Positions 16,268-24,078 of a stretch of 27,936 nucleotides of DNA are shown one piece after another. Positions within the stretch are counted from its first letter, which is position 1. Each line of letters begins with the position of its first letter. A model generated the notes under the pieces. It made no database searches and had not been told where the DNA came from. It saw only the letters and a list, made by a program, of their open reading frames with translations. Source of the DNA: Solirubrobacterales bacterium (lineage in GTDB: Bacteria; Actinomycetota; Thermoleophilia; Solirubrobacterales; 70-9); assembly GCA_030835185.1 (NCBI GenBank), contig JAUQWL010000051.1, positions 1-27,936 of the forward strand, written 5' to 3'. The translations under genes and the position numbers were made by a program.

Positions 16268-17184
16268 CTGAACTGATCCCGACAAGTGAGCTGCCTGACA
16301 GCAGCGATCCCGATCACTTGGTCAAGAGGTCTCGGGGAGGCTTCTTTCTCGGCGCCCCGGTGTTCCTCTGGATGGGGCTCTTCTTTGCCATCCCGTACCT
16401 GTTGCTCTTCCTCCAGAGTTTCTGGGAACCGACGGCATTCGGTGTCGCTCGCGACTGGTCGCTCGACAACTACAGGGAGGTTCTCGGAGCGTCGCAGCTC
16501 GCGGGCGACATCTACCTGCCAACCCTGTTCAAGTCGATCAAGATCGGCGCGATGGTGACCGCGTTTTCAACCGCGCTGGCTTTCCCCCTTGCCTATCTTC
16601 TGGCCTTCAAGGTGAAAAGAAGCCGGAATCGCATGCTTCTCTACACACTTGTAGTGGTACCACTCTGGGCGAGCTATCTGCTCAGGGCATACGCCTGGAA
16701 GGTGATACTGGGACAGAACGGACTCTTTGCTTCAATGCTGAGTATCTTGGGGCTCGAGAACACTTTTCTTTCGGACCTCCTCTATTCGGAGGCCGCAATC
16801 GTAATCGCGATGACTCAGATCTTCACGCCATTCATGGTTCTCACGATTTATGCCGTACTTGAGCGGTTGCCACAGAACTTGATCGAAGCGAGCAAAGATC
16901 TCGGGGTTGGACGCTTGAGTACTTTCCGGAGGGTGGTGCTGCCACTCTCGCTCCCCGGAGTCGTGGCCGGGGCAACTTTCACCATGGGCCTGTCGAGCGG
17001 CGACTTTGTCGCTCCCATGCTGGTCGGTGGTGAGAGCGACGTGATGATCGCCAACCAGATCTACAGCCAGTTCGGGGCTACCAACAACTGGCCGCTCGGT
17101 TCGGCGATCGCCTTCGTCCTCCTCGCATTCGTCGCGATTCTGGTCTGGATATCAACGGTCGCTGAGAAGCGCGAGCAGATCTGA
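16264..17184 (+). CDS. ABC importer permease, PotB-like
   Basis: Second inner-membrane permease of the importer, 306 residues. A polar N-terminus of about 32 residues is followed by FFLGAPVFLWMGLFFAIPYLLLFLQSFWE (helix 1, in two adjoining parts) and five further hydrophobic segments. FAFPLAYLLAFKV-type and PLWASYLLRAYAWKVILG motifs are typical of PotB, and the EAA loop is LIEASKDLGVGRLSTFRRVVLP. The start overlaps the ATPase stop (ATGA) and the stop shares one base with the ATG of the GntR gene. It forms the membrane channel as a heterodimer with the PotC-like protein. Confidence 0.92.
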   Translation: MTELIPTSELPDSSDPDHLVKRSRGGFFLGAPVFLWMGLFFAIPYLLLFLQSFWEPTAFGVARDWSLDNYREVLGASQLAGDIYLPTLFKSIKIGAMVTAFSTALAFPLAYLLAFKVKRSRNRMLLYTLVVVPLWASYLLRAYAWKVILGQNGLFASMLSILGLENTFLSDLLYSEAAIVIAMTQIFTPFMVLTIYAVLERLPQNLIEASKDLGVGRLSTFRRVVLPLSLPGVVAGATFTMGLSSGDFVAPMLVGGESDVMIANQIYSQFGATNNWPLGSAIAFVLLAFVAILVWISTVAEKREQI

Positions 17185-17894
17185 TGTCGTCGACCGAGCA
17201 GGACATTCTCGAACCGACGAACCTGAAGCTCCCGGACGTGGTAGAAGGGGATCTGGCGGGTCAGGTTTACCAGGAGATCCGCGAAGCGATCTGCGATTTC
17301 AGGATTGCCCCCAACCAGCGGCTCGTACAGAACGCCTTGGCGGCGGAACTCGGAATTTCCCGTACGCCGGTGAGAGATGCCCTGCTCCATCTATCGCAGG
17401 AGGGACTCGTGCAGCCGGCTCGGACCCGGGGCGGGTTTGTTGTCACGGAGTTCACGCCTCACGAGGTGCTGGAGATCTACGATGTACGCCTTGCGCTCGA
17501 GCCGAGGGCTGCGCGCCACTCGACGGGCAAGCACAGCCGGACCCAGCTTGCCGAAATGCGCGATACAAATGCCCTGATCGGCGATGTTCCGGATCAGTCG
17601 CTGCGAGAGCAGTACCGACTCAACCAGCGCTTCCATGAGCTGGTCGTTTCTGAATGCGGCAACCGCATCCTCATCCGTATGCTCTCGCAGCTCTGGGGGA
17701 TGCCCAGCGCGCTGCGGATGTACCACCAACAGTTGACCAGGAACGATGCTCAGCAGGTTATCCACGACGAGCACGAATCAATAATCGACGCCCTTGAGCA
17801 AGGTGACGCCGCAGGGGTCGAGCGCCAGGTGCGTGGCCACATTGCGGCGGCACGTCAGACCGCGCTCGACAGTTTCCAGAGCGAAGGAGCCTGA
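17184..17894 (+). CDS. GntR-family transcriptional regulator, FCD subgroup
   Basis: DNA-binding regulator of 236 residues. The N-terminal winged helix-turn-helix spans about residues 24-90 (LAGQVYQEIREAICDFRIAP, LAAELGISRTPVRDALLHL, wing TRGGFVVTEF). The all-helical FCD effector domain spans about 95-228, with the motif NQRFHELVVSECGN and histidines 151, 197 and 219 in the positions that usually bind a metal next to a small carboxylate ligand. FCD regulators usually control local catabolic operons. Here the gene is coupled to the importer and sits just before the carboxylase genes, so it most likely controls both through the related motifs at 13004-13020 and 17937-17958. The mode of action is inferred. 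Confidence 0.92.
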   Translation: MSSTEQDILEPTNLKLPDVVEGDLAGQVYQEIREAICDFRIAPNQRLVQNALAAELGISRTPVRDALLHLSQEGLVQPARTRGGFVVTEFTPHEVLEIYDVRLALEPRAARHSTGKHSRTQLAEMRDTNALIGDVPDQSLREQYRLNQRFHELVVSECGNRILIRMLSQLWGMPSALRMYHQQLTRNDAQQVIHDEHESIIDALEQGDAAGVERQVRGHIAAARQTALDSFQSEGA

Positions 17895-17936
17895 GATGAC
17901 CGAGCCCTGCTCCACCCGGGTGAGTGTGACCAAATT

Positions 17937-17958
17937 CTGTATTCACTGTGTTCAAAAG
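17937..17958. promoter_or_regulatory. Second copy of the operator-like motif, upstream of the carboxylase genes
   Basis: CTGTATTCA (17937-17945) is identical to 13003-13011, and both are followed after a short spacer by an A-rich CAAAAG. The intervening bases differ in length by two. It lies in the only sizeable gap (75 bp) inside the rightward gene set, 12 bases before the ATG at 17970. No convincing -35 is seen here, so whether it also holds a promoter is open. Confidence 0.45.
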
Positions 17959-17969
17959 AGGGGTGATCT

Positions 17970-20117
17970 ATGAGTCCCACAGCTCGGGAGCCACGTGTCA
18001 TCGCCTACGACGCAGGCGGAACCATGACCGATGCCTTCATCGTGGACGGCGAAGGAGTGTTTGTTGTCGGGAAGGCACAGACGACTCCTCAGGATGAGTC
18101 GGAGGGGCTGCTCGCGTCGACTCGGGATGCGCTGGAACAGTGGCAGACCACCACCGAGGCGCTGGGCAGTATTCGATCAGGGGTCTTTTCCGGGACGGCG
18201 ATGCTGAATCGCCTGCTGGAACGCAAGGGCTTGAAGGTCGGGTGTCTGGTCAGCGCAGGGCTTGAGGATTATTTGCGGCTCGAACGTGGCGTTCAGACAT
18301 GGCTCGGCATGACCTACTCGGATCGACTCCACGTCACGACTCACCACCACAATGAGCCGCTGGTACCGCGGGAGCGCATGAAGGGGGTTCGCGGGCGAAT
18401 CGATGTGCTGGGCCGAGAGGCGATCGCGCTCTACGAAAAGGACGCGCGGGATGGGATTCGCGATCTCCTGGACATGGGTGTCGAAGGCATCGTCGTATCC
18501 CTGCTCCAGAGCTTCATCAACCCGATGCACGAGAAACGGGTCGGGGAGATCGCCCGTGAGATGGTCGAGGAGGCCGGCAGCGATACTCCGATCTTCCTCT
18601 CGAGCGAGCTTTACCCACTCCGGGGCGATTTCCCTCGCCTCAACTCGACGCTGATCGAGGCTTATGCGGCAGAGCCATCCAGGAAGCAGTTCGACCTCCT
18701 CCGCAGCGGCCTGAAAGACGCCGGGGCGAAGTTCGATCTGCGGATCATGGCCGCTCACGGCGGCACCATCGCGATCGAGTCGCACGAACTCGCCCGGACG
18801 CTGGTTTCCGGTCCTATCGGAGGCATCGTGGGGGCGAAGTACCTGGCCGAGAAACTCGGGGTAGAGCGTGCAGTTTGCTCTGACATCGGCGGAACCAGCT
18901 TTGATCTCGCCCTGATCAACGAGGGGGAGCTTGCGATCCGTCAGACGCCGGATATAGGCCGCTTCCTGCTCAACCTGCCGATGGTCGAGATCGAATCGAT
19001 CGGGGCGGGAACGGGGTCGTCGGTCCGTGTGGATCCTGGTTCAAACCGCCCGGAGATCGGACCCGACTCTGCCGGTTCCCGCATCGGCACGGCCTGGCCC
19101 GACGGGGGGATCGAGACGATCACGGTGACCGACCTGAACCTCGTACTGGGTCGATTGAATTCCGAGTACTTCCTCGGTGGACAGGTCCAGTTGGATATGG
19201 AGAGGGCTCGATGCGAGGTCAAACGTCAACTGGCCGATCCTCTGGGGCTGAAGCTCGAGGACGCGGCGGGGGGCGTCGTGGATCTCTTCGAGGAGCAACT
19301 CAGATACGCAGCTTTGGCGAGAGTCCTTGGAAAGGGGTACACGTCTCACGATCACGCCCTCTTCTGTTATGGCGGGGGCGGGCCTCTCCACGTGGCCGGT
19401 TACACCAAGGGCGCCGGGTATGCGGACGTGATGATCCCTACGTGGGCGGCCGGGTTTTCGGCTTTCGGTTGTGCCTGCGCGGATTTTTCTTACCGATTCG
19501 ACCAGACGACAGGGCTCACGATCACCAGAGAGAACTGGAACGATGTAAGCGGTCAACTGACGGAAGGGTGGATGCGGCTGGCCGACCGGGTGACCGATGC
19601 ATTCTCGCGCTCCGGGATCGGCAGCGAGGCAGTGGAACTGTCTCCACGGCTTCGGATGCAGTACAGCGGGCAGCTCAACGACATCGAGGTCTCGCTCGAC
19701 ACAGGAATCGGAGATGTCCGTGTCGACGACCTGATTTCCCGGTTCGAGGACCTCTACGGTCGTATCTACGCCTACGGGGCGAGCTCGCCTGAGCTCGGTT
19801 ACACCGTGACCTCGATCGCCGTGGTCGGCTCCACACCGGTGGAGAAGCCAGTCCTGCCGAACGAGGACGAGGTCGGTGGCACACCTGTCCCGAAGGCTGA
19901 ACGGGATGTCTGGTGGTCTGAAACCTCCGGTTTTGTGATGACCCCGGTCTTTGAACAGGACGAAGTGCTGGCGGGTCAGTCCCTTGAAGGCCCGGCGATA
20001 GTGGAATCTCCGTCTGCGACCTTCGCCGTTCCGCCCGGAAGGGTGGCACGACTGGACGGCAACCGCATCTTCCACCTGGGCGAGTCGACCAACGAGCTAA
20101 GGACCGAGAACCTATGA
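17970..20117 (+). CDS. Acetone-carboxylase-like beta subunit (hydantoinase A/HyuA superfamily)
   Basis: An ATP-binding subunit of 715 residues with ASKHA-type fold. It starts YDAGGTMTDAFIVD (phosphate loop, residues 13-26) and continues with GKAQTTPQDESEGLL, LLERKGLKVGCLV, LVPRERMKGVRGRID, AAHGGTIAIESHELARTLVSGPIGG and the second nucleotide motif SDIGGTSFD (from about residue 304). Further on are VEIESIGAGTGSSVRVDP, CYGGGGPLHVAGY and WAAGFSAFGCACADF. The DAGGTMTD variant (rather than GGTFTD), the GKAQ-TP segment and the FGCA-ADF segment match acetone carboxylase AcxA as I remember it better than 5-oxoprolinase or N-methylhydantoinase. In that enzyme this subunit uses ATP to activate ketone and bicarbonate. 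It has SD GAGGGG and overlaps the next ORF (ATGA). Confidence 0.85.
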   Translation: MSPTAREPRVIAYDAGGTMTDAFIVDGEGVFVVGKAQTTPQDESEGLLASTRDALEQWQTTTEALGSIRSGVFSGTAMLNRLLERKGLKVGCLVSAGLEDYLRLERGVQTWLGMTYSDRLHVTTHHHNEPLVPRERMKGVRGRIDVLGREAIALYEKDARDGIRDLLDMGVEGIVVSLLQSFINPMHEKRVGEIAREMVEEAGSDTPIFLSSELYPLRGDFPRLNSTLIEAYAAEPSRKQFDLLRSGLKDAGAKFDLRIMAAHGGTIAIESHELARTLVSGPIGGIVGAKYLAEKLGVERAVCSDIGGTSFDLALINEGELAIRQTPDIGRFLLNLPMVEIESIGAGTGSSVRVDPGSNRPEIGPDSAGSRIGTAWPDGGIETITVTDLNLVLGRLNSEYFLGGQVQLDMERARCEVKRQLADPLGLKLEDAAGGVVDLFEEQLRYAALARVLGKGYTSHDHALFCYGGGGPLHVAGYTKGAGYADVMIPTWAAGFSAFGCACADFSYRFDQTTGLTITRENWNDVSGQLTEGWMRLADRVTDAFSRSGIGSEAVELSPRLRMQYSGQLNDIEVSLDTGIGDVRVDDLISRFEDLYGRIYAYGASSPELGYTVTSIAVVGSTPVEKPVLPNEDEVGGTPVPKAERDVWWSETSGFVMTPVFEQDEVLAGQSLEGPAIVESPSATFAVPPGRVARLDGNRIFHLGESTNELRTENL

Positions 20118-22975
20118 AGGAATTCGCAAGTACATCCACCGCATCTGGAACGGAAACAGACATCGGGCGTCTCGGCCTGAAGGACAAGCTCGCAGAGAGC
20201 GACCGGCTGTTTCGGGAGACAGGCGCGTATGCCGGCCTGAATGAATCGCTGGAACTCAAGGAGTCCGACCCGATTCTCTTCGAGAAGATCTTCTCGCGGC
20301 TCCGAGGGGGTCTTGTTTCAGCACGGGAAACCGCGTTGAACATCTCGGCGAGCCCGATCGTCAAGGAACTCGGGGAACTCTGTTTCGCCGTCTACACGCC
20401 CGAGGGAGACTCGGTTGCGCTGTCGACCGGAATCATCGTCCATGTCCACACGATGTCGGACGTCATCAAGTACATGATCCGGGAGGGATTCGAGGACGAT
20501 CCGGGCATTCGACCGGGTGACGTCTTCTGTAACAACGATTCTCTTATCGGAGACGTTCACAACGCCGACGTCCAGACGATCGTGCCGATTTTCGTCGGCG
20601 AGGAACTGGTCGGATGGGTCGCCGGCGTAACCCACGTGATCGAGATCGGAGCCAGTACTCCGGGCAGTCTCCCTCTGGGTCCGATATCCCGTTTCGAGGA
20701 TGGGATCGATATTCCGTGTCGCAAGATCGGCGCCGGCGATCGACTCTTCCGTGACCACGTGCTCGGTGTCGCAAAGGGAACCAGAATGCCGAACTACTGG
20801 ACGCTGGACGAGCGGACGCGGCTCTCCGGGTGTCTGCTCGCGAGGGATCAGGTGCAGGCGCTGATTGAAGACATCGGCCTCGACGATTACCGTCGCTTCA
20901 GTTCAGAAGTGATCGAAGACGGACGCCGGTCCTTCAGGTCCCGTCTCTTCACGATGACGGTGCCCGGACGGTATCGCGCGCCGGCATTTGCCGAGTTCAC
21001 GATGTCTGAAGAGACCGAGGTCCCGAGCCATGCGCGAGTGGACACCATGATGCACGCACCAGTTGAATTGACCGTCACCCGGGACGCGAAGGTAGACCTG
21101 AGCCTGGAGGGCGCTTCAAGCTGGGGTTACCACTCGGCCAACTGCACGACTTCAGCGATGCAGGGCGGTCTCTGGGTGCTGCTCACGCAGACCCTGCTCG
21201 CCAACGACAAGATCAACGATGGCGCCTACTATGCACTGAGTACCAACTTCCCGCCGGGTAGCTGGTCGAATCACCAGAACCCGCAGGCTTCGACCGGCTC
21301 ACCATGGAGGTTCCTCGTTCCGAGCTTCACCGGAGTCCTCAAAGGACTTTCCATGGGAATGCAGTCCCGTGGTTTCGTGGAAGAAGTCCTTGCCCCCTAC
21401 GCAATGTCAGCCAACACGTTTCAGGGCGGCGGAATCGACCATCACGGCAAGCAGACATCCGCCACGAACTTCGCAATCTCCTGTGTCGGCGGGGGGGCGA
21501 AGATGTTCGATGACGGACTGGACTACGGTGCGGCGATGTGGAACCCCCAGGGTGACATGGGCGACTGCGAGGTTTGGGAGATCTCCGAGCCCTTCCTGTT
21601 CCTGGGAGCCACGGTGAAACCGTCTACGGCGGGCGCCGGCCGGTATCGCGGCGGGTCGGGTTGGGAATCATTGCGCCTTTGCTGGGGCACAGACTTCTTT
21701 GCCACCCAGAACATGGGCAACGGGGCGGTGACGATGCAGTCGGGGCTCTGGGGCGGCTACCCGGGCGCGACCGGTTACCGCCACAATGTGCGGAATACGG
21801 ATTTCTTCGACCTGGTGGGAGCGAAGATTCCGTATCCCACCAGTGACGGGACGCCCGAGAACTCAGGCTTGCTCGCCGTAAGTGGCGACCGGCAGTTCGA
21901 CCAGCGGACCCTGACCATGCCGGAATCGATGACCGAAGGGGATCTCTACCTTTCTCCGATGCGCGGCGGGGCCGGCACGGGCGATCCGATCGAGAGGCCT
22001 CCGGGGACTGTGGCCGGGGACGTGGCAGATGGATTCCTCATCGAACGGATGGCACACGACCTCTATGGGGTCGTCATCAACTCGTCCGGTGGAGTCGATG
22101 AAGCAGGAACGACGCGTCGGCGGCGAGAGATCCGTGAGACGCGCAGGCAACGGTCACTGGAGGTTTCCGAGTGGATCGAGCTCGAGCGTAACCGCATCCT
22201 GGCCCACCTGGATGAACAGAAACCCGGGGACAACTTCATCAAGCCAGTCCAGCGCATGTATGCCGAATCGATGCGACTCTCGCCCGAGTGGGCTGAGGCG
22301 TTCCGGTCGTTCTGGCGACTGCCAGAGGATTTCGTCTTCGACATACCGACCCCGACTGTGGATATCTCAGAGGGACTGCTCACAGGAAGGGATCCCGAAG
22401 AACTCCAGCGCCAGCCACGCACCGAGGTCGAGGATGCCCTTCCGGCGCGCGCCCCGGTTTCGCCGGAATCGATCACGGCGGAAACGCTCGAGTCCATGAT
22501 CGACGGGGAGCTTCCGGGACGCCAGGTGAGGCAGGTCCAGTCCGGCTACAAGGACTGGGAAAGGTTCGATACCTATGTAGAGATTCTCCAGAAGCGCTGG
22601 CCATTCCCGGAGGACCGCATAGTTCTTCCCTTCGGACTCCACCTCGCAATCGTCGAGCGTCCGGACGGCGAGATCGTAATCAAATCGGATTCGGGATTCG
22701 ATTTCGGCGATTACCGCGAGAACTGGAAGCTGAAAGCGCGGATGGCCGTTCGCCGAACTACAGCCGAGATGCTTGAGATCTACCCTGAGAAGATGCATCC
22801 GGACCCTGAATGGGATGAGATCAGAGAGTATTACGATCCCATCAACTTCACTCTTCTGGACGTTGAATCGGTGCCGCCAGGCTATCCGCCGGTACACGAT
22901 TTCCTGCCGGATCTCGAGGGCTTTTACGGAGACTGGCTCGAGAGACCTCTGCGGTTGCGTGGTGAGCAGACTTGA
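20114..22975 (+). CDS. Acetone-carboxylase-like alpha subunit fused to a gamma-like module
   Basis: A 953-residue protein. Residues about 45-785 are a HyuB-type alpha subunit: ARETALNISASPIVKELGEL, VALSTGIIVHVHTMSD, FCNNDSLIGDVHNADVQ and AGVTHVIEIGA. His149, Asp152 and His174 fall where acetone carboxylase alpha, as I recall, binds its active-site metal. Residues about 787-953 correspond in length and pattern to the separate gamma subunit (about 168 residues): ERFDTYVEILQKRWPF, ENWKLKARMAVR, EIYPEKM and the ending VHDFLPDLEGFYGDWL. The cysteines of the gamma zinc site are absent: SDSGFDFGDY (858-867) replaces a CxCGxxxC-type stretch and YDPIN (907-911) replaces CPxC. The carboxylation substrate is unknown. 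It is coupled to the beta gene (ATGA) and to the next gene (TTGA). Confidence 0.85.
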   Translation: MKEFASTSTASGTETDIGRLGLKDKLAESDRLFRETGAYAGLNESLELKESDPILFEKIFSRLRGGLVSARETALNISASPIVKELGELCFAVYTPEGDSVALSTGIIVHVHTMSDVIKYMIREGFEDDPGIRPGDVFCNNDSLIGDVHNADVQTIVPIFVGEELVGWVAGVTHVIEIGASTPGSLPLGPISRFEDGIDIPCRKIGAGDRLFRDHVLGVAKGTRMPNYWTLDERTRLSGCLLARDQVQALIEDIGLDDYRRFSSEVIEDGRRSFRSRLFTMTVPGRYRAPAFAEFTMSEETEVPSHARVDTMMHAPVELTVTRDAKVDLSLEGASSWGYHSANCTTSAMQGGLWVLLTQTLLANDKINDGAYYALSTNFPPGSWSNHQNPQASTGSPWRFLVPSFTGVLKGLSMGMQSRGFVEEVLAPYAMSANTFQGGGIDHHGKQTSATNFAISCVGGGAKMFDDGLDYGAAMWNPQGDMGDCEVWEISEPFLFLGATVKPSTAGAGRYRGGSGWESLRLCWGTDFFATQNMGNGAVTMQSGLWGGYPGATGYRHNVRNTDFFDLVGAKIPYPTSDGTPENSGLLAVSGDRQFDQRTLTMPESMTEGDLYLSPMRGGAGTGDPIERPPGTVAGDVADGFLIERMAHDLYGVVINSSGGVDEAGTTRRRREIRETRRQRSLEVSEWIELERNRILAHLDEQKPGDNFIKPVQRMYAESMRLSPEWAEAFRSFWRLPEDFVFDIPTPTVDISEGLLTGRDPEELQRQPRTEVEDALPARAPVSPESITAETLESMIDGELPGRQVRQVQSGYKDWERFDTYVEILQKRWPFPEDRIVLPFGLHLAIVERPDGEIVIKSDSGFDFGDYRENWKLKARMAVRRTTAEMLEIYPEKMHPDPEWDEIREYYDPINFTLLDVESVPPGYPPVHDFLPDLEGFYGDWLERPLRLRGEQT

Positions 22976-24078
22976 CCGGGTACGGCTTGGAAGAACTTCG
23001 CGAGGCTCACGGGGCGGGCGGGGCACACACTCTACGAGTCTGTTTTCCGGACCACTACGGCGTGCTCCGCGGTCGCCGGTTGGCAATCGAGCAGTTTCTC
23101 GGCGAGCCGACGACCCCGCAGGCATTCTGCGACGGTGCTCTGGTCTGGGACATCCGTTGCGGGATTTTTGAGGAAGCTGACTTCTCCAATTACCGGACCG
23201 GCTATCCGGATCTCTACGCCCACCCGGACCTGGATACGGTGCGTCCGTGCGGGTGGTCCGAAGGTGAATGGCTCGTGATGGCCGATTCCTGCGATGCCCA
23301 CGGAGTCCCAATCGGAGTTGATTCCCGGCGCGTACTTCGGCGGGCTGTCGAAAAATCGGGAGCGGCAGCTCCAGCGGAAGTCACGCTCGAACTGAGGGTT
23401 CCGGACCAGGCGGTGGTCGACTCCTTTTCTCCGGGTGCGCGTCCGGAGTTCGTCGGCGTTCTTTCTGACGGCCTGGTCGCTTGCGGAATACCTCTTGCGG
23501 CGGTGACATGGGATCGCCCGGGTCGCACCCTGTCCCTGATCATCAACGGTGCCGACCCGGTATCGGTCGCCGATGCTGCAGTGATTGCCCGTTCGGCTGC
23601 ACGTGAAGTATCGAAGCGCCATGACGTTGACCTCACCGCGATGCCCAGGTTGGGAGTGGCTGACACCCCGCTCAGTCTCCGTCTCTGGACCGAAGTGACC
23701 GCTGACGACGCCTTCGCAAGCCGGATCACCGATCTCGATCTGATGTTGCGACCTTTGCCCATCGCTCATGGCAGTGGGCTGAGGCTCCAGGCGGAATCGA
23801 CAGAGGCCGGGTGTTCAGTCTCGGCGTCATCAGACGCGAATCCCTATCTGGCTATGGCGGCGCTGCTTATCGCAGGGGGATCTGAGGCCCGCGGGTCCGA
23901 AGGGTTCGAGTCAGGCTACGGGTCAGCCATCGCTCGTTTTGCCGGCGCTTCGTGGAGCCTGGAATGGCTGGACGAGCTCTTCCGACACGATGCTCTGGCC
24001 CTTGCCGTCAGGGAAAAGACAATGCGTGAAGAGCAGGTGACCTTGTGGGATCTGACGCGTTACAGGGAGTGCGGATGA
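22972..24078 (+). CDS. Glutamine-synthetase-like protein with a degenerate catalytic domain
   Basis: 368 residues, against about 450 for the family. The N-terminal half is a good glutamine-synthetase N-domain: FPDHYGVLRGRRL (25-37), then the region GYPDLYAHPDLDTVRP and WLVMADSCDAHGVPIGVDSRRVLRRAVE. The catalytic half is shortened by about 100 residues. The glutamate pair of the ExE strand is only partly kept (VTLELRV). The GxGQxE segment has become WDRPGRTLSLII, the HVHxSL segment is PLSLRLW, and the NSYKR and NR segments are missing. Only SSDANPYLAMAALLIAGG (287-304) remains clear. It cannot be a normal ligase alone; a structural or regulatory partner of the next protein is likely. The frame is intact, so it is not a pseudogene by sequence. 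It has a TTG start overlapping the upstream stop. Confidence 0.8.
   Translation: MTGYGLEELREAHGAGGAHTLRVCFPDHYGVLRGRRLAIEQFLGEPTTPQAFCDGALVWDIRCGIFEEADFSNYRTGYPDLYAHPDLDTVRPCGWSEGEWLVMADSCDAHGVPIGVDSRRVLRRAVEKSGAAAPAEVTLELRVPDQAVVDSFSPGARPEFVGVLSDGLVACGIPLAAVTWDRPGRTLSLIINGADPVSVADAAVIARSAAREVSKRHDVDLTAMPRLGVADTPLSLRLWTEVTADDAFASRITDLDLMLRPLPIAHGSGLRLQAESTEAGCSVSASSDANPYLAMAALLIAGGSEARGSEGFESGYGSAIARFAGASWSLEWLDELFRHDALALAVREKTMREEQVTLWDLTRYRECG

Noticed and set aside
17913..17922. Palindrome CACCCGGGTG downstream of the GntR gene
   Set aside because: A ten-base GC palindrome is expected by chance in this composition, and it has no second copy at the other control region.
17970..22975. Annotation as 5-oxoprolinase or N-methylhydantoinase
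   Set aside because: The DAGGTMTD start, GKAQ-TP segment, alpha-subunit motifs and fused gamma-like module all point to the acetone carboxylase branch. Generic HyuA/HyuB labels would hide this.
22972..24078. Calling the first glutamine-synthetase-like gene a pseudogene
   Set aside because: The frame is uninterrupted, coupled to both neighbours, and its N-domain is well conserved. Loss of catalytic residues fits a specialised partner better than decay.
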